From Kineosporia corallincola (GTDB taxonomy: Bacteria > Actinomycetota > Actinomycetes > Actinomycetales > Kineosporiaceae), in contig NZ_JAHBAY010000006.1 of assembly GCF_018499875.1 (NCBI RefSeq), positions 62,001 through 126,000 on the forward strand: a stretch of 64,000 nt of DNA, in the 5' to 3' direction. Below the pieces are notes generated by a model. The model did not search any database. It saw nothing but the letters and a program-made list of their open reading frames with translations, and was not told where the DNA came from. Position 1 is the stretch's first letter. The number at the start of each line of letters is the position of its first letter. A program made the position numbers and the translations under genes. This document shows, piece after piece, positions 35,131 to 43,661 of this stretch.

Positions 35131-35972
35131 CCGCGCACCACCCGCTCTGGCGTACCCATCGCGATGATCTTCTCCAGAACCTCGGGGGCCGTGGTGTTCT
35201 CGCCGATCCGGTTGACCTTGCCGGTGCCGTGGTAGTCGCTGGAACCGGTCATCAGCAGGCCCAGGTCGGCGGCCAGCCCGCGCAGCCGCGCCCGGTCGGC
35301 CTCGGCGTGGTCCCGGTGGTCCACCTCCAGCCCGGCCAGGCCCGCCTCCGCCAGCGCGGCGATGTCCGCGTCGGCCACCAGGCGCCCGCGTTTCCCGGCC
35401 CGGGGGTGGGCCATCACCGGCACCCCGCCGGCGGCCAGCACCAGCCGCACGATCAGCGACGCCTCGGGTGCGTGATAAGGCAGGTAGTAGGGCGAGCGGC
35501 CGTGCAGCACGGTGGCGAAGGCCTCGTCGCGGTCGGCCACCGCACCGGCCTCGACCAGCGCGTCGGCGATGTGCGGGCGGCCGACCGCGACCCCCGGCTC
35601 GCACTGGCGCACCACGTCGTCCCAGCTGATGTCGAAGTCCTCGGCCAGCTTGCCGACCATGCGCTGGGCCCGGGTGAGCCGGTCGGTCTTGGTCTGCTCC
35701 TGCTCGGCCAGCAGCGCCGGGTCGTCCGGGTCGTGCAGGTAGGCCAGCATGTGCACGCCGGTGCCGCGGACCTGGCAGGAGATCTCGTCGCCGGGCACCA
35801 GGGTCAGCCCGAGCTCGCGGGCGGCCCGGGCGGCGGCCGGCACCCCCGAGGTCGTGTCGTGGTCGGTCAGTGCGACGACGTCGAGCCCGGCGGCGGCCGC
35901 GGCGGCCATCACCCCGGCCGGTGCGTCGGTTCCGTCCGAGGCGTTGGAGTGGGCATGCAGGTCGATTCGCAC
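35127..35972 (-). CDS. PHP-domain phosphoesterase
   Basis: A 281-residue polymerase-and-histidinol-phosphatase fold protein with metal motifs RIDLHAHSNASDGT, ALTDHDTTSGV, PGDEISCQ, VMAHPRAGKRG and TGSSDYHGTGK. Members of this type hydrolyse small phosphorylated nucleotides such as 3',5'-bisphosphates (YciV/RnaM relatives) or trim RNA ends. GTG 35972 begins directly at the first metal motif. It is five bases after the DUF6758 gene and overlaps the nuclease gene, giving the order DUF6758-PHP-nuclease. Confidence 0.88.
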   Translation of the reverse strand: MRIDLHAHSNASDGTDAPAGVMAAAAAAGLDVVALTDHDTTSGVPAAARAARELGLTLVPGDEISCQVRGTGVHMLAYLHDPDDPALLAEQEQTKTDRLTRAQRMVGKLAEDFDISWDDVVRQCEPGVAVGRPHIADALVEAGAVADRDEAFATVLHGRSPYYLPYHAPEASLIVRLVLAAGGVPVMAHPRAGKRGRLVADADIAALAEAGLAGLEVDHRDHAEADRARLRGLAADLGLLMTGSSDYHGTGKVNRIGENTTAPEVLEKIIAMGTPERVVRG

Positions 35973-35977
35973 GCAGG

Positions 35978-36631
35978 TCAGCGTAGGCGGGGAGTCAGCG
36001 GACCGCAGGGCAGATCGGGCTCGGTCTCCACGTTCCTGGCGTCCACCAGGGAGAACCGGTTGAGCAGGACGAGCGCGGCGGAGCTCGGCCAGGCCAGCAC
36101 CCAGAGCCAGACGCCCGACGCCTCGCCCACGTAGGCCAGGCCGCCGTCGACCGGGACCGACCAGAGCGGCACCTCGTGCTCGTCGGCGTGCAGCTTGATC
36201 TCGGCCGGGTCGTGCGCGGCCTTCTCGGCCAGCAGCGGCCCGGGATCCACCCCGTCCAGGCCGGCCAGGTGCGCCCCCAGCCCGATGCCGGGCTGCTCGG
36301 CCACGAAGATCAGGTCGACCGTCGGCTCCTCGTCGACCACCTCGGGCATCGGGTGCGGCCCGGACACCGCGACCACGCAGGCCACCGTGCCGCCGGCACC
36401 CGCCCCTGCCCATTGCAGGCCGGTCACCTGCCAGCCCTCCGGCAGCGGTCTGGGCATCCAGACCGGCACCAGCGAGTCCAGGGCGACCTGGCGGAGCAGT
36501 TTCTGCGTGGGCACCTGCGCCGGGCCGACCGGGACGATCTCACCGTGCAGCTCGCAGGTCCAGGCGGGCGCGTGGTCTCCCGGCTCCCGGGCCACCGCGC
36601 CACAGCGCGGGCAGGTACGCAGAAGGGTCAC
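35978..36631 (-). CDS. DUF6758-like zinc-ribbon protein
   Basis: A 217-residue protein opening with a zinc ribbon (CPRCGAVAREPGDHAPAWTC), then a globular domain with SLVPVWMPRPLPEGWQVTGL and LIFVAEQPGIGLGAHLAGLD. It is conserved in actinomycetes upstream of PHP and RecB-like genes. Function unknown. GTG 36631 is taken because it precedes the zinc ribbon; the frame upstream is open by chance across the divergent aminopeptidase gene. Confidence 0.75.
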   Translation of the reverse strand: MTLLRTCPRCGAVAREPGDHAPAWTCELHGEIVPVGPAQVPTQKLLRQVALDSLVPVWMPRPLPEGWQVTGLQWAGAGAGGTVACVVAVSGPHPMPEVVDEEPTVDLIFVAEQPGIGLGAHLAGLDGVDPGPLLAEKAAHDPAEIKLHADEHEVPLWSVPVDGGLAYVGEASGVWLWVLAWPSSAALVLLNRFSLVDARNVETEPDLPCGPLTPRLR

Positions 36632-36835
36632 GTACCGACGGTTCCGCTCCTGGGGACGCAGGTCAAGCCGCCGCGCGTGCGGTGCCGTGATCGGCGTGCC
36701 GGCCCCGCAGGCCGGCGGCCCCGCGACGGATCGCGCCGGGCAGACCCGACCTGGACGGCCCAGCGGCCGGGGACGTCCCCGGCATGCGCCGAATCCCGCC
36801 TGCCCCTGAGCGTCCTCACGCGGCACAATGTGCAC

Positions 36836-38347
36836 ATGAGCGAGAACGAACCCGTCGTGCAGGGCCCCGAAGGCGAGTCGGCGAAGCCGCAGGAGGTCGA
36901 GCACCGGGAGCGGCCGAGCTCGCCGGCCTTCCGCGCGTTCATCGCGTCCGGCTGGGCGCCGCGGCCGGCCGGCCTCCCGGCCCGGCTGCCCTCCGCCCCC
37001 TACGCCGCTGAGCGCCGGGCCCGTCTGACCGCCGAGCTGCCGGGCGAGCGCCTGGTGCTGCCGGCCGGGGTGTTCCGGGTGCGCAGCAACGACACCGACC
37101 ACCGTTTCCGCCCGCACTCCGCGTTCGCCCACCTGACCGGCCTGGGCACCGACCGCGAGCCGGACGCCGCCCTGGTGCTGGAGCCGGGTGAGAACGGGTT
37201 CGACGCCGTCCTCTACATCCAGCCGCGCGCCGAGCGCGACACCGAGCAGTTCTATGCCGACCCGCGCTACGGCGAGCTCTGGGTGGGTGTGCGCCCCAGC
37301 CTGGAGGAGGTCGCGGCGGAGACCGGCCTGACCTGCCGCCCGCTCGCCGATCTGAGGGCCGCCGTCACCAAGGACGCCGGTGCGGTCGGGGTCCGCATCG
37401 TTCGTGACGCCGACCCGGCGCTCGACGCGGCCCTCGACGACGCCCGCCTGGCCGCCGGGACCGACCTCGAGGAGGCGCTCGCCGCCGACCACGAGCTGGC
37501 CCGCGTGGTGTCCGAACTGCGGCTGGTGAAAGACGATTTCGAGATCGGCGAGATGCGCCGCGCGGTCGACGTCACCGCCCGCGGATTCGCCGACATCGTC
37601 CGCGCTCTGCCCGAGGCCGTGCAGGCCGTACGGGGCGAGCGCGTGGTCGAGACGGTGTTCGAGAGCCGCGCCCGGCGCGAGGGCAACGGCGTCGGCTACG
37701 ACACCATCGCCGCCTCCGGCCCGCACGCCTGCACCCTGCACTGGATCCGCAACGACGGCCCGGTGCGCCCGGACGACCTGGTGCTGGTGGACGCCGGGGT
37801 CGAGGTGGACACGCTGTACACCGCCGACGTCACCCGCACCCTGCCGGTCTCCGGCAGGTTCAGCGAGCCGCAGCGCCGGGTGTACCAGGCCGTGCTCGAC
37901 GCCGCCGACGCCGCGTTCGCCGTGGCGAGGCCGGGGGTGAAGTTCCGTGAGGTGCACGCCGCCGCGATGAAGGTGATCGCCGCGACCCTGGCCGAGTGGG
38001 AGCTGATCCCGGCCACCGCGGAGGAGTCGCTGGCGAAGGACGGCCAGTTCCACCGCCGCTGGATGGTGCACGGCACCAGCCACCACCTCGGCATCGACGT
38101 GCACGACTGCGCCCAGGCCCGCAAGGAGATGTACCTGGACGCCGAGCTGCGGCCGGGCATGGTGTTCACCATCGAGCCCGGTCTCTACTTCGGCCCGCAC
38201 GACCTGCTCGCCCCCGAGGAGCTGCGCGGCATCGGCGTCCGCATCGAAGACGACGTGCTGGTCACCGAGGACGGCGTGGAGAACCTCTCGGCCGGTCTGC
38301 CCCGCCGCCCGGACGAGATCGAGGCCTGGATGGCGTCACTGCGCTGA
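36836..38347 (+). CDS. pepP: Xaa-Pro aminopeptidase (aminopeptidase P)
   Basis: A 503-residue M24 metallopeptidase that removes N-terminal residues preceding proline. The N-terminal AMP_N domain spans about 50-200. The pita-bread catalytic domain shows the di-metal ligands LVDAGVEVDTLYTADVTRTL, the substrate His in MVHGTSHHLGIDVHD, and the Glu pair in FTIEPGLYFG and GVRIEDDVLVTEDG. The ATG 36836 follows a cggcacaatgtgcac stretch; N-terminal 35 residues are charged and disordered. A 200-base gap lies on its 5' side, divergent to the DUF6758 operon. Confidence 0.93.
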   Translation: MSENEPVVQGPEGESAKPQEVEHRERPSSPAFRAFIASGWAPRPAGLPARLPSAPYAAERRARLTAELPGERLVLPAGVFRVRSNDTDHRFRPHSAFAHLTGLGTDREPDAALVLEPGENGFDAVLYIQPRAERDTEQFYADPRYGELWVGVRPSLEEVAAETGLTCRPLADLRAAVTKDAGAVGVRIVRDADPALDAALDDARLAAGTDLEEALAADHELARVVSELRLVKDDFEIGEMRRAVDVTARGFADIVRALPEAVQAVRGERVVETVFESRARREGNGVGYDTIAASGPHACTLHWIRNDGPVRPDDLVLVDAGVEVDTLYTADVTRTLPVSGRFSEPQRRVYQAVLDAADAAFAVARPGVKFREVHAAAMKVIAATLAEWELIPATAEESLAKDGQFHRRWMVHGTSHHLGIDVHDCAQARKEMYLDAELRPGMVFTIEPGLYFGPHDLLAPEELRGIGVRIEDDVLVTEDGVENLSAGLPRRPDEIEAWMASLR

Positions 38348-38848
38348 CCGCCTCGCAGCCTGTCACAGCCGGTCACAGCCCGTCCCCGCACCCCTACGAG
38401 AGGTGAATCGGGGGCGGGCTGTAACGCTTTGGCCGGGCCGGGCGATGTACTTCTCGGCGCGAGCCCGACCAATGGCGGTCACAGCGTGTGTTCACGTGAG
38501 CAAGGTCAATCCGTTACCGGCTCTTACGGTGAATGTCCAGGGATCGGCCGGTGTTGTCGCTACCGAGCGGTTAGCATGAGCCGGGCCCGAACGCTGTTCC
38601 AGCCCGCCCGTACGGCTGATCAACGAGCGTGGCCACCAGGCCGATGCAGGTCGACGAATGGTCCCCGGATGAGGGAGGTGAGATCGGTGCCGTCCAGAGA
38701 TGACACCCCTGCCAGTACCGACTCCCCCGCGGATCACGAGCTCCGCGCCGTCCCGTTCCGGGCCAGCGGAGCTTTCTGAGGGTTGCGCCCGATCTGACGT
38801 GCGCCACCCGCCGCGGGGCTGCCTTTTTTCTCGGAGGTGACCCCCAAC
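38348..38848 (+). promoter_or_regulatory. Long corA leader region
   Basis: About 500 bases between pepP and corA. It contains a palindromic stretch near 38383-38420 (cagcccgtccccgc...gggggcgggctg), likely the pepP terminator, and then a low-GC3, non-coding part to about 38670. After that come a small reading frame with perfect ribosome site GGAGGTGA (38674-38681), a hairpin agctccgc/gcggagct (38739-38746 and 38766-38773), a second imperfect hairpin gggttgcgc/gcgccaccc (38780-38809), and a run of six T (38824-38829) four bases before the corA ribosome site. The layout suggests an expression platform controlled through the small frame. Confidence 0.5.
38687..38779 (+). CDS. Candidate 30-residue upstream reading frame of corA
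   Basis: GTG start five bases after a GGAGGTGA ribosome site identical to that of corA. The peptide begins VPSRDDTPASTDSPADHELR and ends with SGAF. Codon third positions are GC-rich compared with the sequence just before it. The N-terminal half is acidic and has three Pro. By analogy with MgtL, whose acidic/Pro N-terminus destabilises ribosomes at low magnesium, it may sense magnesium for the CorA gene 69 bases downstream. This is inference; a chance frame is possible. Confidence 0.45.
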   Translation: MPSRDDTPASTDSPADHELRAVPFRASGAF

Positions 38849-39988
38849 ATGGCTCGTACCAACCGCACCGGCCTCGCCCGGTCCCTGGCTCTTCCCCGGA
38901 CGCAGCTGCGTAACGTCTACCCGGCGCTGCGCTACGGCCCTCTCGACGTGCTCAAGCAGCGCCTCGACACCGAGACCGACAACACCGCCGGTCTTCTCGA
39001 GGCCGCCGTGGACTGGGGGCTCTACCGCGACGGCCACCGCATGCCGTCCACCGACTTCCACCACGCTGTCGAAACCGCGCGCGAAGGAGCCGGTTTCGTC
39101 TGGCTCGGCCTGCACGAGCCGTCGCCGGAGCAGCTGGAGCAGCTCGGCGAGGTGTTCTCGCTGCACCCCCTGGCCCTGGAAGACGCGGCCAGCGCCCGGC
39201 AGCGGCCCAAGCTGGAGCGCCACGAGAACGACATGTTCCTGGCCATGCGCACTCTCGCCTACGTCGACTCGGTCGACCGCGACGCCGGTGGCGACGTGGT
39301 CGAGACCGGCGCCGTGATGGTGTTCGTCGGCGAGTGGTTCGTGATCACCGTGCGGCACGGCAAGCACACCGCCCTGGCCAGTCTGCGGCGCCGGATGGAA
39401 GAAGACACCGAGCAGCTCTCCGGCGGCCCGTCGGCGGTGCTGCACGCGGTGGCCGACAAGGTGGTCGACGACTACCTGGCCGTGGTCGACTCGGTGCAGC
39501 AAGACCTGGAAGAGATCGAGAGCACGGTGTTCGCCCCGCGCGGCAACACCGACATCGAGCGCATCTACCAGCTCAAGCGCGACGTCATCGAGATGAAGCG
39601 CACGGTGCAGCCCCTCACCGGGCCGTTGCGCGAGCTGTCCGAGCGGCCCCGGCGGCTGATCCACGCCGAGATCCGCGAGTACTTCCGCGACGTCTCCGAC
39701 CACCTCTCCAGGGTGCACGAGCAGGTCGCGGGTTTCGACGAGCTGCTCACCTCGATCCTCCAGGCCGGTCTGGCCCGGGTCTCGATCGCCGAGAACGAGG
39801 ACATGCGCAAGATCTCGGCCTGGGTCGCGATCGCCGCGGTGCCCACGATGATCGCCGGCATCTACGGCATGAACTTCGATCACATGTGGGAACTGCGCCA
39901 GCCCTGGGGCTATCCGGCCGTGCTCTGCCTGATGGCGACCATCTGCGCCGGTCTCTTCCGGGGCTTCAAGCGCAACGGCTGGCTGTAG
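38849..39988 (+). CDS. corA: CorA-family magnesium/divalent cation channel
   Basis: A 379-residue protein with a large cytoplasmic N-terminal domain (about 1-310, helical from 190) and two C-terminal membrane helices separated by the CorA signature YGMNFDHMWELRQPWGYP. The preceding pore helix reads DMRKISAWVAIAAVPTMIAG. It forms a pentameric Mg2+ uptake channel in the cytoplasmic membrane. ATG 38849 has an ideal site, ggaggtga eight bases upstream; the GTG at 38837 lies within that site and is rejected. Confidence 0.93.
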   Translation: MARTNRTGLARSLALPRTQLRNVYPALRYGPLDVLKQRLDTETDNTAGLLEAAVDWGLYRDGHRMPSTDFHHAVETAREGAGFVWLGLHEPSPEQLEQLGEVFSLHPLALEDAASARQRPKLERHENDMFLAMRTLAYVDSVDRDAGGDVVETGAVMVFVGEWFVITVRHGKHTALASLRRRMEEDTEQLSGGPSAVLHAVADKVVDDYLAVVDSVQQDLEEIESTVFAPRGNTDIERIYQLKRDVIEMKRTVQPLTGPLRELSERPRRLIHAEIREYFRDVSDHLSRVHEQVAGFDELLTSILQAGLARVSIAENEDMRKISAWVAIAAVPTMIAGIYGMNFDHMWELRQPWGYPAVLCLMATICAGLFRGFKRNGWL

Positions 39989-39997
39989 TTTTCAATC

Positions 39998-41050
39998 ATG
40001 GACGACGAAACACCCACACCGCTCTGGGGTTCGATCACCGACGTGCCCGGCATCCGGGTCGGCCACGCGACCAGAACCGGTGACGGCTGGCTGACCGGTG
40101 TCACGGCGGTGATCCCGCCGCCGGGCACTGTCGGCGCCGTCGACGTGCGCGGCGGTGGACCGGGCACCCACGAGACCGACGCCCTCGACCCGACCACGCT
40201 CGTTCCCACGGTCGACGCCGTGACCCTGACCGGCGGAAGCGCTTTCGGCCTGGCCAGTGCGGGTGGCGTGCAACAGTGGTGCCTGGAGCAGGGTCTCGGC
40301 TTCGCCGCCGGGCCACCCTCCGACCCGTCCTCGGTCCTGGTGCCGATCGTGCCCGCCGCAGCGGTTTTCGACCTGGGCCGCGGCGGCGACCTGTCCGCCC
40401 GCCCCGACTTCGCCCTGGGTCACGAAGCCGCCGGGGCGGCGGGCACCAGCACACCCCGCGGTGTGGTGGGAGCCGGCACCGGGGCCCTGGCCGCCCGGGG
40501 CACCCTGAAGGGCGGCATCGGCACGGCGTCGATCACGCTGCCCGGCGGGGTGGTGGTCGGGGCTCTCGTCGTCCTCAATGCTCTGGGGTCGCCCCTCGAC
40601 GCGACCACCGGCGGGTTGCTGGGCACGGCCTTCGTGCCGCCCGGCCTGACCCGCCCCGGCCTGCCCGATCCCGCCGAGAACGCGCGCTACCTGGGCGATC
40701 TCGCTGCCGCCACCGCGCCCTCCGCGGCCAACACCACGCTGGCCGTGGTGGCCACGAACACTGTCCTGGATCCGGCGCGGGCACGGCGAACCGCCACCGC
40801 GGCCCATGACGGTCTGGCGCGTTCTCTGGCCCCGGCCCACACCCTGCTCGACGGAGACACGGTCTTCGCCCTGGCCACCGGCGAGATCGAGGTGGATTTC
40901 ACCACCACGGTCGGCGTTCAGGCAGCCGCGGCGGATGCAGTGATGCTCGCGGTCATGGATGCCGTGCTCGCCGCGAACGGCGTGGACCGCACGGCATCCG
41001 GCGGGGTGGCGGTGCCGTCGTACCGGGAGCGGTTCCCCAGCCTCCGCTGA
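39998..41050 (+). CDS. P1 family peptidase (DmpA/BapA-like)
   Basis: A 350-residue N-terminal-nucleophile hydrolase family member. Features are ITDVPGIRVGHATRT at the start, TLTGGSAFGLASAGGVQQW, GTGALAARGTLKGGIGTASI and ANTTLAVVATNTVLDPARA. In DmpA the precursor cuts itself before the catalytic Ser; here the matching site is ANTT, so Thr would be the nucleophile. Likely an aminopeptidase on small or beta-peptides. The gene begins nine bases after corA and may be cotranscribed. Confidence 0.87.
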   Translation: MDDETPTPLWGSITDVPGIRVGHATRTGDGWLTGVTAVIPPPGTVGAVDVRGGGPGTHETDALDPTTLVPTVDAVTLTGGSAFGLASAGGVQQWCLEQGLGFAAGPPSDPSSVLVPIVPAAAVFDLGRGGDLSARPDFALGHEAAGAAGTSTPRGVVGAGTGALAARGTLKGGIGTASITLPGGVVVGALVVLNALGSPLDATTGGLLGTAFVPPGLTRPGLPDPAENARYLGDLAAATAPSAANTTLAVVATNTVLDPARARRTATAAHDGLARSLAPAHTLLDGDTVFALATGEIEVDFTTTVGVQAAAADAVMLAVMDAVLAANGVDRTASGGVAVPSYRERFPSLR

Positions 41051-41176
41051 CCCGTATCACCGCGCGGTGGGCCGGGATTCGGCACCCTCACCCCGGCCAC
41101 CGCTCGGCCCGCCACCGCTCGGCGCCGGCTACTGCTCGTGCCCGGCCACGGCTCGTGCCAGTGCTGCTCGTGCGGG
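41051..41176. other. Gap after P1 peptidase with degenerate repeats
   Basis: 126 bases between convergent stops, rich in copies of ctgctcgtgc/accgctcggc. No gene seen; see the separate direct-repeat entry. Confidence 0.5.
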
Positions 41177-41193
41177 CTACTGCTCGTGCCCGG
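41127..41193. repeat. 48-bp spaced direct repeat at the 3' end of the stress-protein gene
   Basis: The 19-base sequence at 41175-41193, which includes the stop and last codons of the minus-strand gene, recurs exactly at 41127-41145, 48 bases (16 codons) away in the same reading frame. Reading through the first stop would add 15 residues and again end GHEQ-stop. Confidence 0.7.
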
Positions 41194-42340
41194 GCCGGGT
41201 GGGCTGCACCTGGGTCGGGGGAATCTGCTGCGTCTCGGCCGACGCCGCCCCGGCCTCGGCCTCGGGCTGCCCGGCGGCAGCCTGCTCGCGGTGACGACGT
41301 TCTGCGGCTTCACGTTCCGCCCGCTCGAGACCGGCCTGCTCCTGGCGGCGGTGCTCGGCGGCCTCACGCTCGGCCTGCTCGCGGCGGTGACGTTCGGCGG
41401 CCTCACGTTCCGCCGCCTCACGCTCCTCGGCGCGCTTGCGTTCCATCATCTCGCTGTAGGTGGGCCCGGTGACCGGCGGAGCCTGCTGCTCCTGCGGCTG
41501 ACCACCCTGACCCGGCTGCCCGAACTGACCAGGCTGGCTCGGGTCGCCGTACTGCCCGGGCTGGCCAGGCCGACCGTACTGCCCAGGCTGACCGTACTGA
41601 CCCGGCTGCCCGTATCCGCCTGAGGGCCCGTACTGACCAGGCTGGCCGTACTGACCCGGCTGGCCGTGCTGACCAGGCTGGCCGGCCTGCCCCTGCGGCC
41701 CGGATCCGGGCTGGCCCCAGGGCTGACCCCACGGCTGGTTCTGTGGCTGGTTCTGCGGCGCCGGGTAGGGCTGGCCGTACGACTGCCCCTGCGGCGACTG
41801 CGAATACGCGACGTTCTGGTCGGCCCCCTCGGGCCGGCTGCGCGGGCCGCCCTCGTCAGCCAGCTTGTTCAGCAGCTGACGAGCGGCACCGGCCTGCTCG
41901 GTCAGGCAGAGCACGCGGTACTCGCCGGCCACGATCTGGCTGCTCGAGGTGAAGTCACGGCGACCGCCGGTGAACGCGTAGGAGATCAGGCTGAACAGAC
42001 CACCGAACGCGGCGCCGATCAGCATGGCGGCGGGCACGCTGAAACCCTCGGCACTGCCGAACAACGAGATCAGCAGCCCGACGAACAGACCGAACCAGGC
42101 ACCGGACAGCAGCCCCGCCACGGCCACCCGGGAGTAGGTGAGCCGCCCGGTGACCCGCTCGACCATCTGGAGGTCGACCCCCACGATGGTGACGGCCTGG
42201 ACCGGAAAGTGGTTGTCGGAGAGGTAGTCGACCGCCCGCTGCGCCTCCAGGTAGGTGGCGTACTGCGCGATGGTGTCGCCACGGGGCGGCGTGGGCAGGC
42301 CCGGCTGGGGCTGCGACCGGAGCGAGCTGAGGTTCGACAT
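41177..42340 (-). CDS. General stress protein 17M-like membrane protein with GQPGQYG repeats
   Basis: A 387-residue protein. Residues 20-75 resemble the general stress protein 17M/YflT domain ([20 protein letters not shown]). Two hydrophobic segments follow ([15 protein letters not shown] and a Gly-rich one), then about 100 residues of GQPGQYG-type low complexity, and a charged coiled-coil-like tail of [15 protein letters not shown] units. ATG 42340 is preceded by a good ribosome site (agggagaatg on the minus strand). Probably a membrane-anchored stress or scaffold protein; function unknown. Confidence 0.8.
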   Translation of the reverse strand: MSNLSSLRSQPQPGLPTPPRGDTIAQYATYLEAQRAVDYLSDNHFPVQAVTIVGVDLQMVERVTGRLTYSRVAVAGLLSGAWFGLFVGLLISLFGSAEGFSVPAAMLIGAAFGGLFSLISYAFTGGRRDFTSSSQIVAGEYRVLCLTEQAGAARQLLNKLADEGGPRSRPEGADQNVAYSQSPQGQSYGQPYPAPQNQPQNQPWGQPWGQPGSGPQGQAGQPGQHGQPGQYGQPGQYGPSGGYGQPGQYGQPGQYGRPGQPGQYGDPSQPGQFGQPGQGGQPQEQQAPPVTGPTYSEMMERKRAEEREAAEREAAERHRREQAEREAAEHRRQEQAGLERAEREAAERRHREQAAAGQPEAEAGAASAETQQIPPTQVQPTRPGHEQ

Positions 42341-42484
42341 ATGATCATTCTCCCTGATCCCGGGCCCCCGGCGCATCCGCGCCAGGGACCGCCGGGATCT
42401 CGTCAGGTGACTCACAGAACTGAACGCGTGAGGCCCTCGGGGGAGTTTCGGCCGGCCCTATGCCGACAGCTGAACCCGGCCGCC

Positions 42485-43108
42485 TCAGGACGTGGCGCTC
42501 TTCGCGGCGCCCTTCTCGGTGGTCGCCCCCTCGGTGCTGAGCACGCCACCGGCGTTCTCCAGGTGGGCCCGCACGAACCAGTGGAACTGCTCGATCTCGT
42601 GCAGGTGACCGATCAGCAGGTCGTTGGTGACGTCGTCGAGTTCCTCGGTGTCGGCGGCGGCCTTGCGGATGCTGCTGATCACGCCGACGTACACGGTGTC
42701 GAGGGCGGCGAGGTGCTCGATCGCGCCGGCCCGGCCGATCGAGTAGTCGTCCCAGTCACGCTGCTCGACCAGCGCGCCCGGGGTGCCCTGCGGCGAGCTG
42801 CCCAGCGTGGCGATCCGCTCGGCGACGGCGTCCGCGTAGCCACGGACCGTCTCCACCTGCGGGTCGATCATCTCGTGCACCGAGATGAAGTTGGGGCCGA
42901 CCACGTTCCAGTGCACGTGCTTCAGCGTGAGGTGCAGGTCGTTGTAGGTGTTGAGGATCTTCTGGAGCACGGCCGCCGTGGCAGCGCCCTGCTCGATCGT
43001 CATCCCGGGCACCGTGTACGACGGCTTGCCCTGGAAGGCGTCCGGCTGGTTGGGGCTGACCTGGGTCGTACCGAGCTGTTCCTGTCGGGAAGTAGTCGTG
43101 GTAGCCAT
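42485..43108 (-). CDS. dps: Dps-type DNA-binding ferritin
   Basis: A 207-residue mini-ferritin. The ferroxidase ligands are in LKHVHWNVVGPNFISVHEMIDPQVE across the dimer interface, and helix B-D features include GTPGALVEQRDWDDYSIGRA and IGHLHEIEQFHWFVRAHLEN. It should store iron, detoxify peroxide and bind the chromosome under stress. An N-terminal extension of about 35 residues and a Lys/Thr/Ala tail of 20 may mediate DNA binding. ATG 43108 is the natural start. It neighbours the stress-protein gene in the same orientation. Confidence 0.93.
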   Translation of the reverse strand: MATTTTSRQEQLGTTQVSPNQPDAFQGKPSYTVPGMTIEQGAATAAVLQKILNTYNDLHLTLKHVHWNVVGPNFISVHEMIDPQVETVRGYADAVAERIATLGSSPQGTPGALVEQRDWDDYSIGRAGAIEHLAALDTVYVGVISSIRKAAADTEELDDVTNDLLIGHLHEIEQFHWFVRAHLENAGGVLSTEGATTEKGAAKSATS

Positions 43109-43407
43109 GCGGACACGTTAGGTCGGGGGCCTTCGCGTCGCAGTTCGAGAGGTCCGCCGAAAACCGGGGGCCCGGCGTGGCGACGCGACCGGCGTTTCGG
43201 CGCCCGGCTCCAACCGCTGCTTGGCGGTACGCCTATGTGAGCTTTTGTGAGCGACACCACTGCGTAACGAAGAGCATCCGGCCGATTACTGCTCCACGGC
43301 GGGAATGGCGCCCTCCACCTGCGGGTTCTCCATGACTGACCGCAGAGGGGCCAGTCCGGCGGGTGGGCACGGCGCGCGTTCGTCGTCCCACATGATGGAC
43401 TTTCTCG
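43109..43407. other. Divergent intergenic region, dps / sulfite reductase operon
   Basis: About 300 bases with no coding frame of good codon quality. It must carry the dps promoter on the minus strand; I cannot pick boxes with certainty. The plus-strand promoter of the sulfur operon is listed separately. Confidence 0.4.
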
Positions 43408-43436
43408 TTGACGCAGTCGTTATGTGAACGTACGGT
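43408..43436 (+). promoter_or_regulatory. Promoter of the sulfur assimilation operon
   Basis: TTGACG (43408-43413), a 17-base spacer, and TACGGT (43431-43436) match a housekeeping sigma promoter. Transcription would begin near 43443, directly at the first base-paired element of the riboswitch. Confidence 0.65.
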
Positions 43437-43444
43437 CAAGAAAA

Positions 43445-43539
43445 CCATCCAGAGCGGCCGAGAGACCTGGCTCGAAGACGTCGCAGCAACCACCCCGCAA
43501 CCAGCTTGCCGGGCCCGGTGCTACCGCCAGGACCGATGG
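43445..43539 (+). ncRNA. SAM-I (S-box) type riboswitch
   Basis: The 5' UTR carries the S-box core elements in order: agagcggccgagagacctgg (43451-43470), ctcgaagac, gcagcaacc (43483-43491), ggtgcta (43517-43523) and a closing P1 stem ccatc (43445-43449) with gatgg (43535-43539). Such RNAs bind S-adenosylmethionine and shut off sulfur genes. The 3' strand of P1 overlaps the GG of the ribosome site ggaggag (43538-43544) of the next reading frame, so SAM binding could block translation start directly, with no separate terminator. Confidence 0.85.
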
Positions 43540-43547
43540 AGGAGAAC

Positions 43548-43661
43548 ATGCGAGCCCGACTGTCGCCCGACGGTTCATCGGCCACCAGCGCCACCGTGAA
43601 GAACCTGACGAGGCGCGCCTACGTCGACCTGCTCAGGACCGCGAGCGCGGCCTGTCGGTAA
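43548..43661 (+). CDS. Leader peptide ending Ala-Cys-Arg
   Basis: A 37-residue frame with strong site ggaggag. Its C-terminus reads RAYVDLLRTASAACR, matching the RxHVDLxRxxSAxCR-like leader peptides found before sulfur assimilation genes in many actinomycetes. The only Cys is the penultimate codon. Stalling there when Cys-tRNA is scarce is the expected sensor. It lies 164 bases before the sulfite reductase and directly after the riboswitch. Confidence 0.8.
   Translation: MRARLSPDGSSATSATVKNLTRRAYVDLLRTASAACR

Noticed and set aside
38560-38700. M-box (ykoK) magnesium riboswitch before corA
   Set aside because: A few short words (gttagcatgag, gaacgctg, gatgcagg) resemble the M-box but the conserved order and helices could not be traced. 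A covariance-model search would decide.
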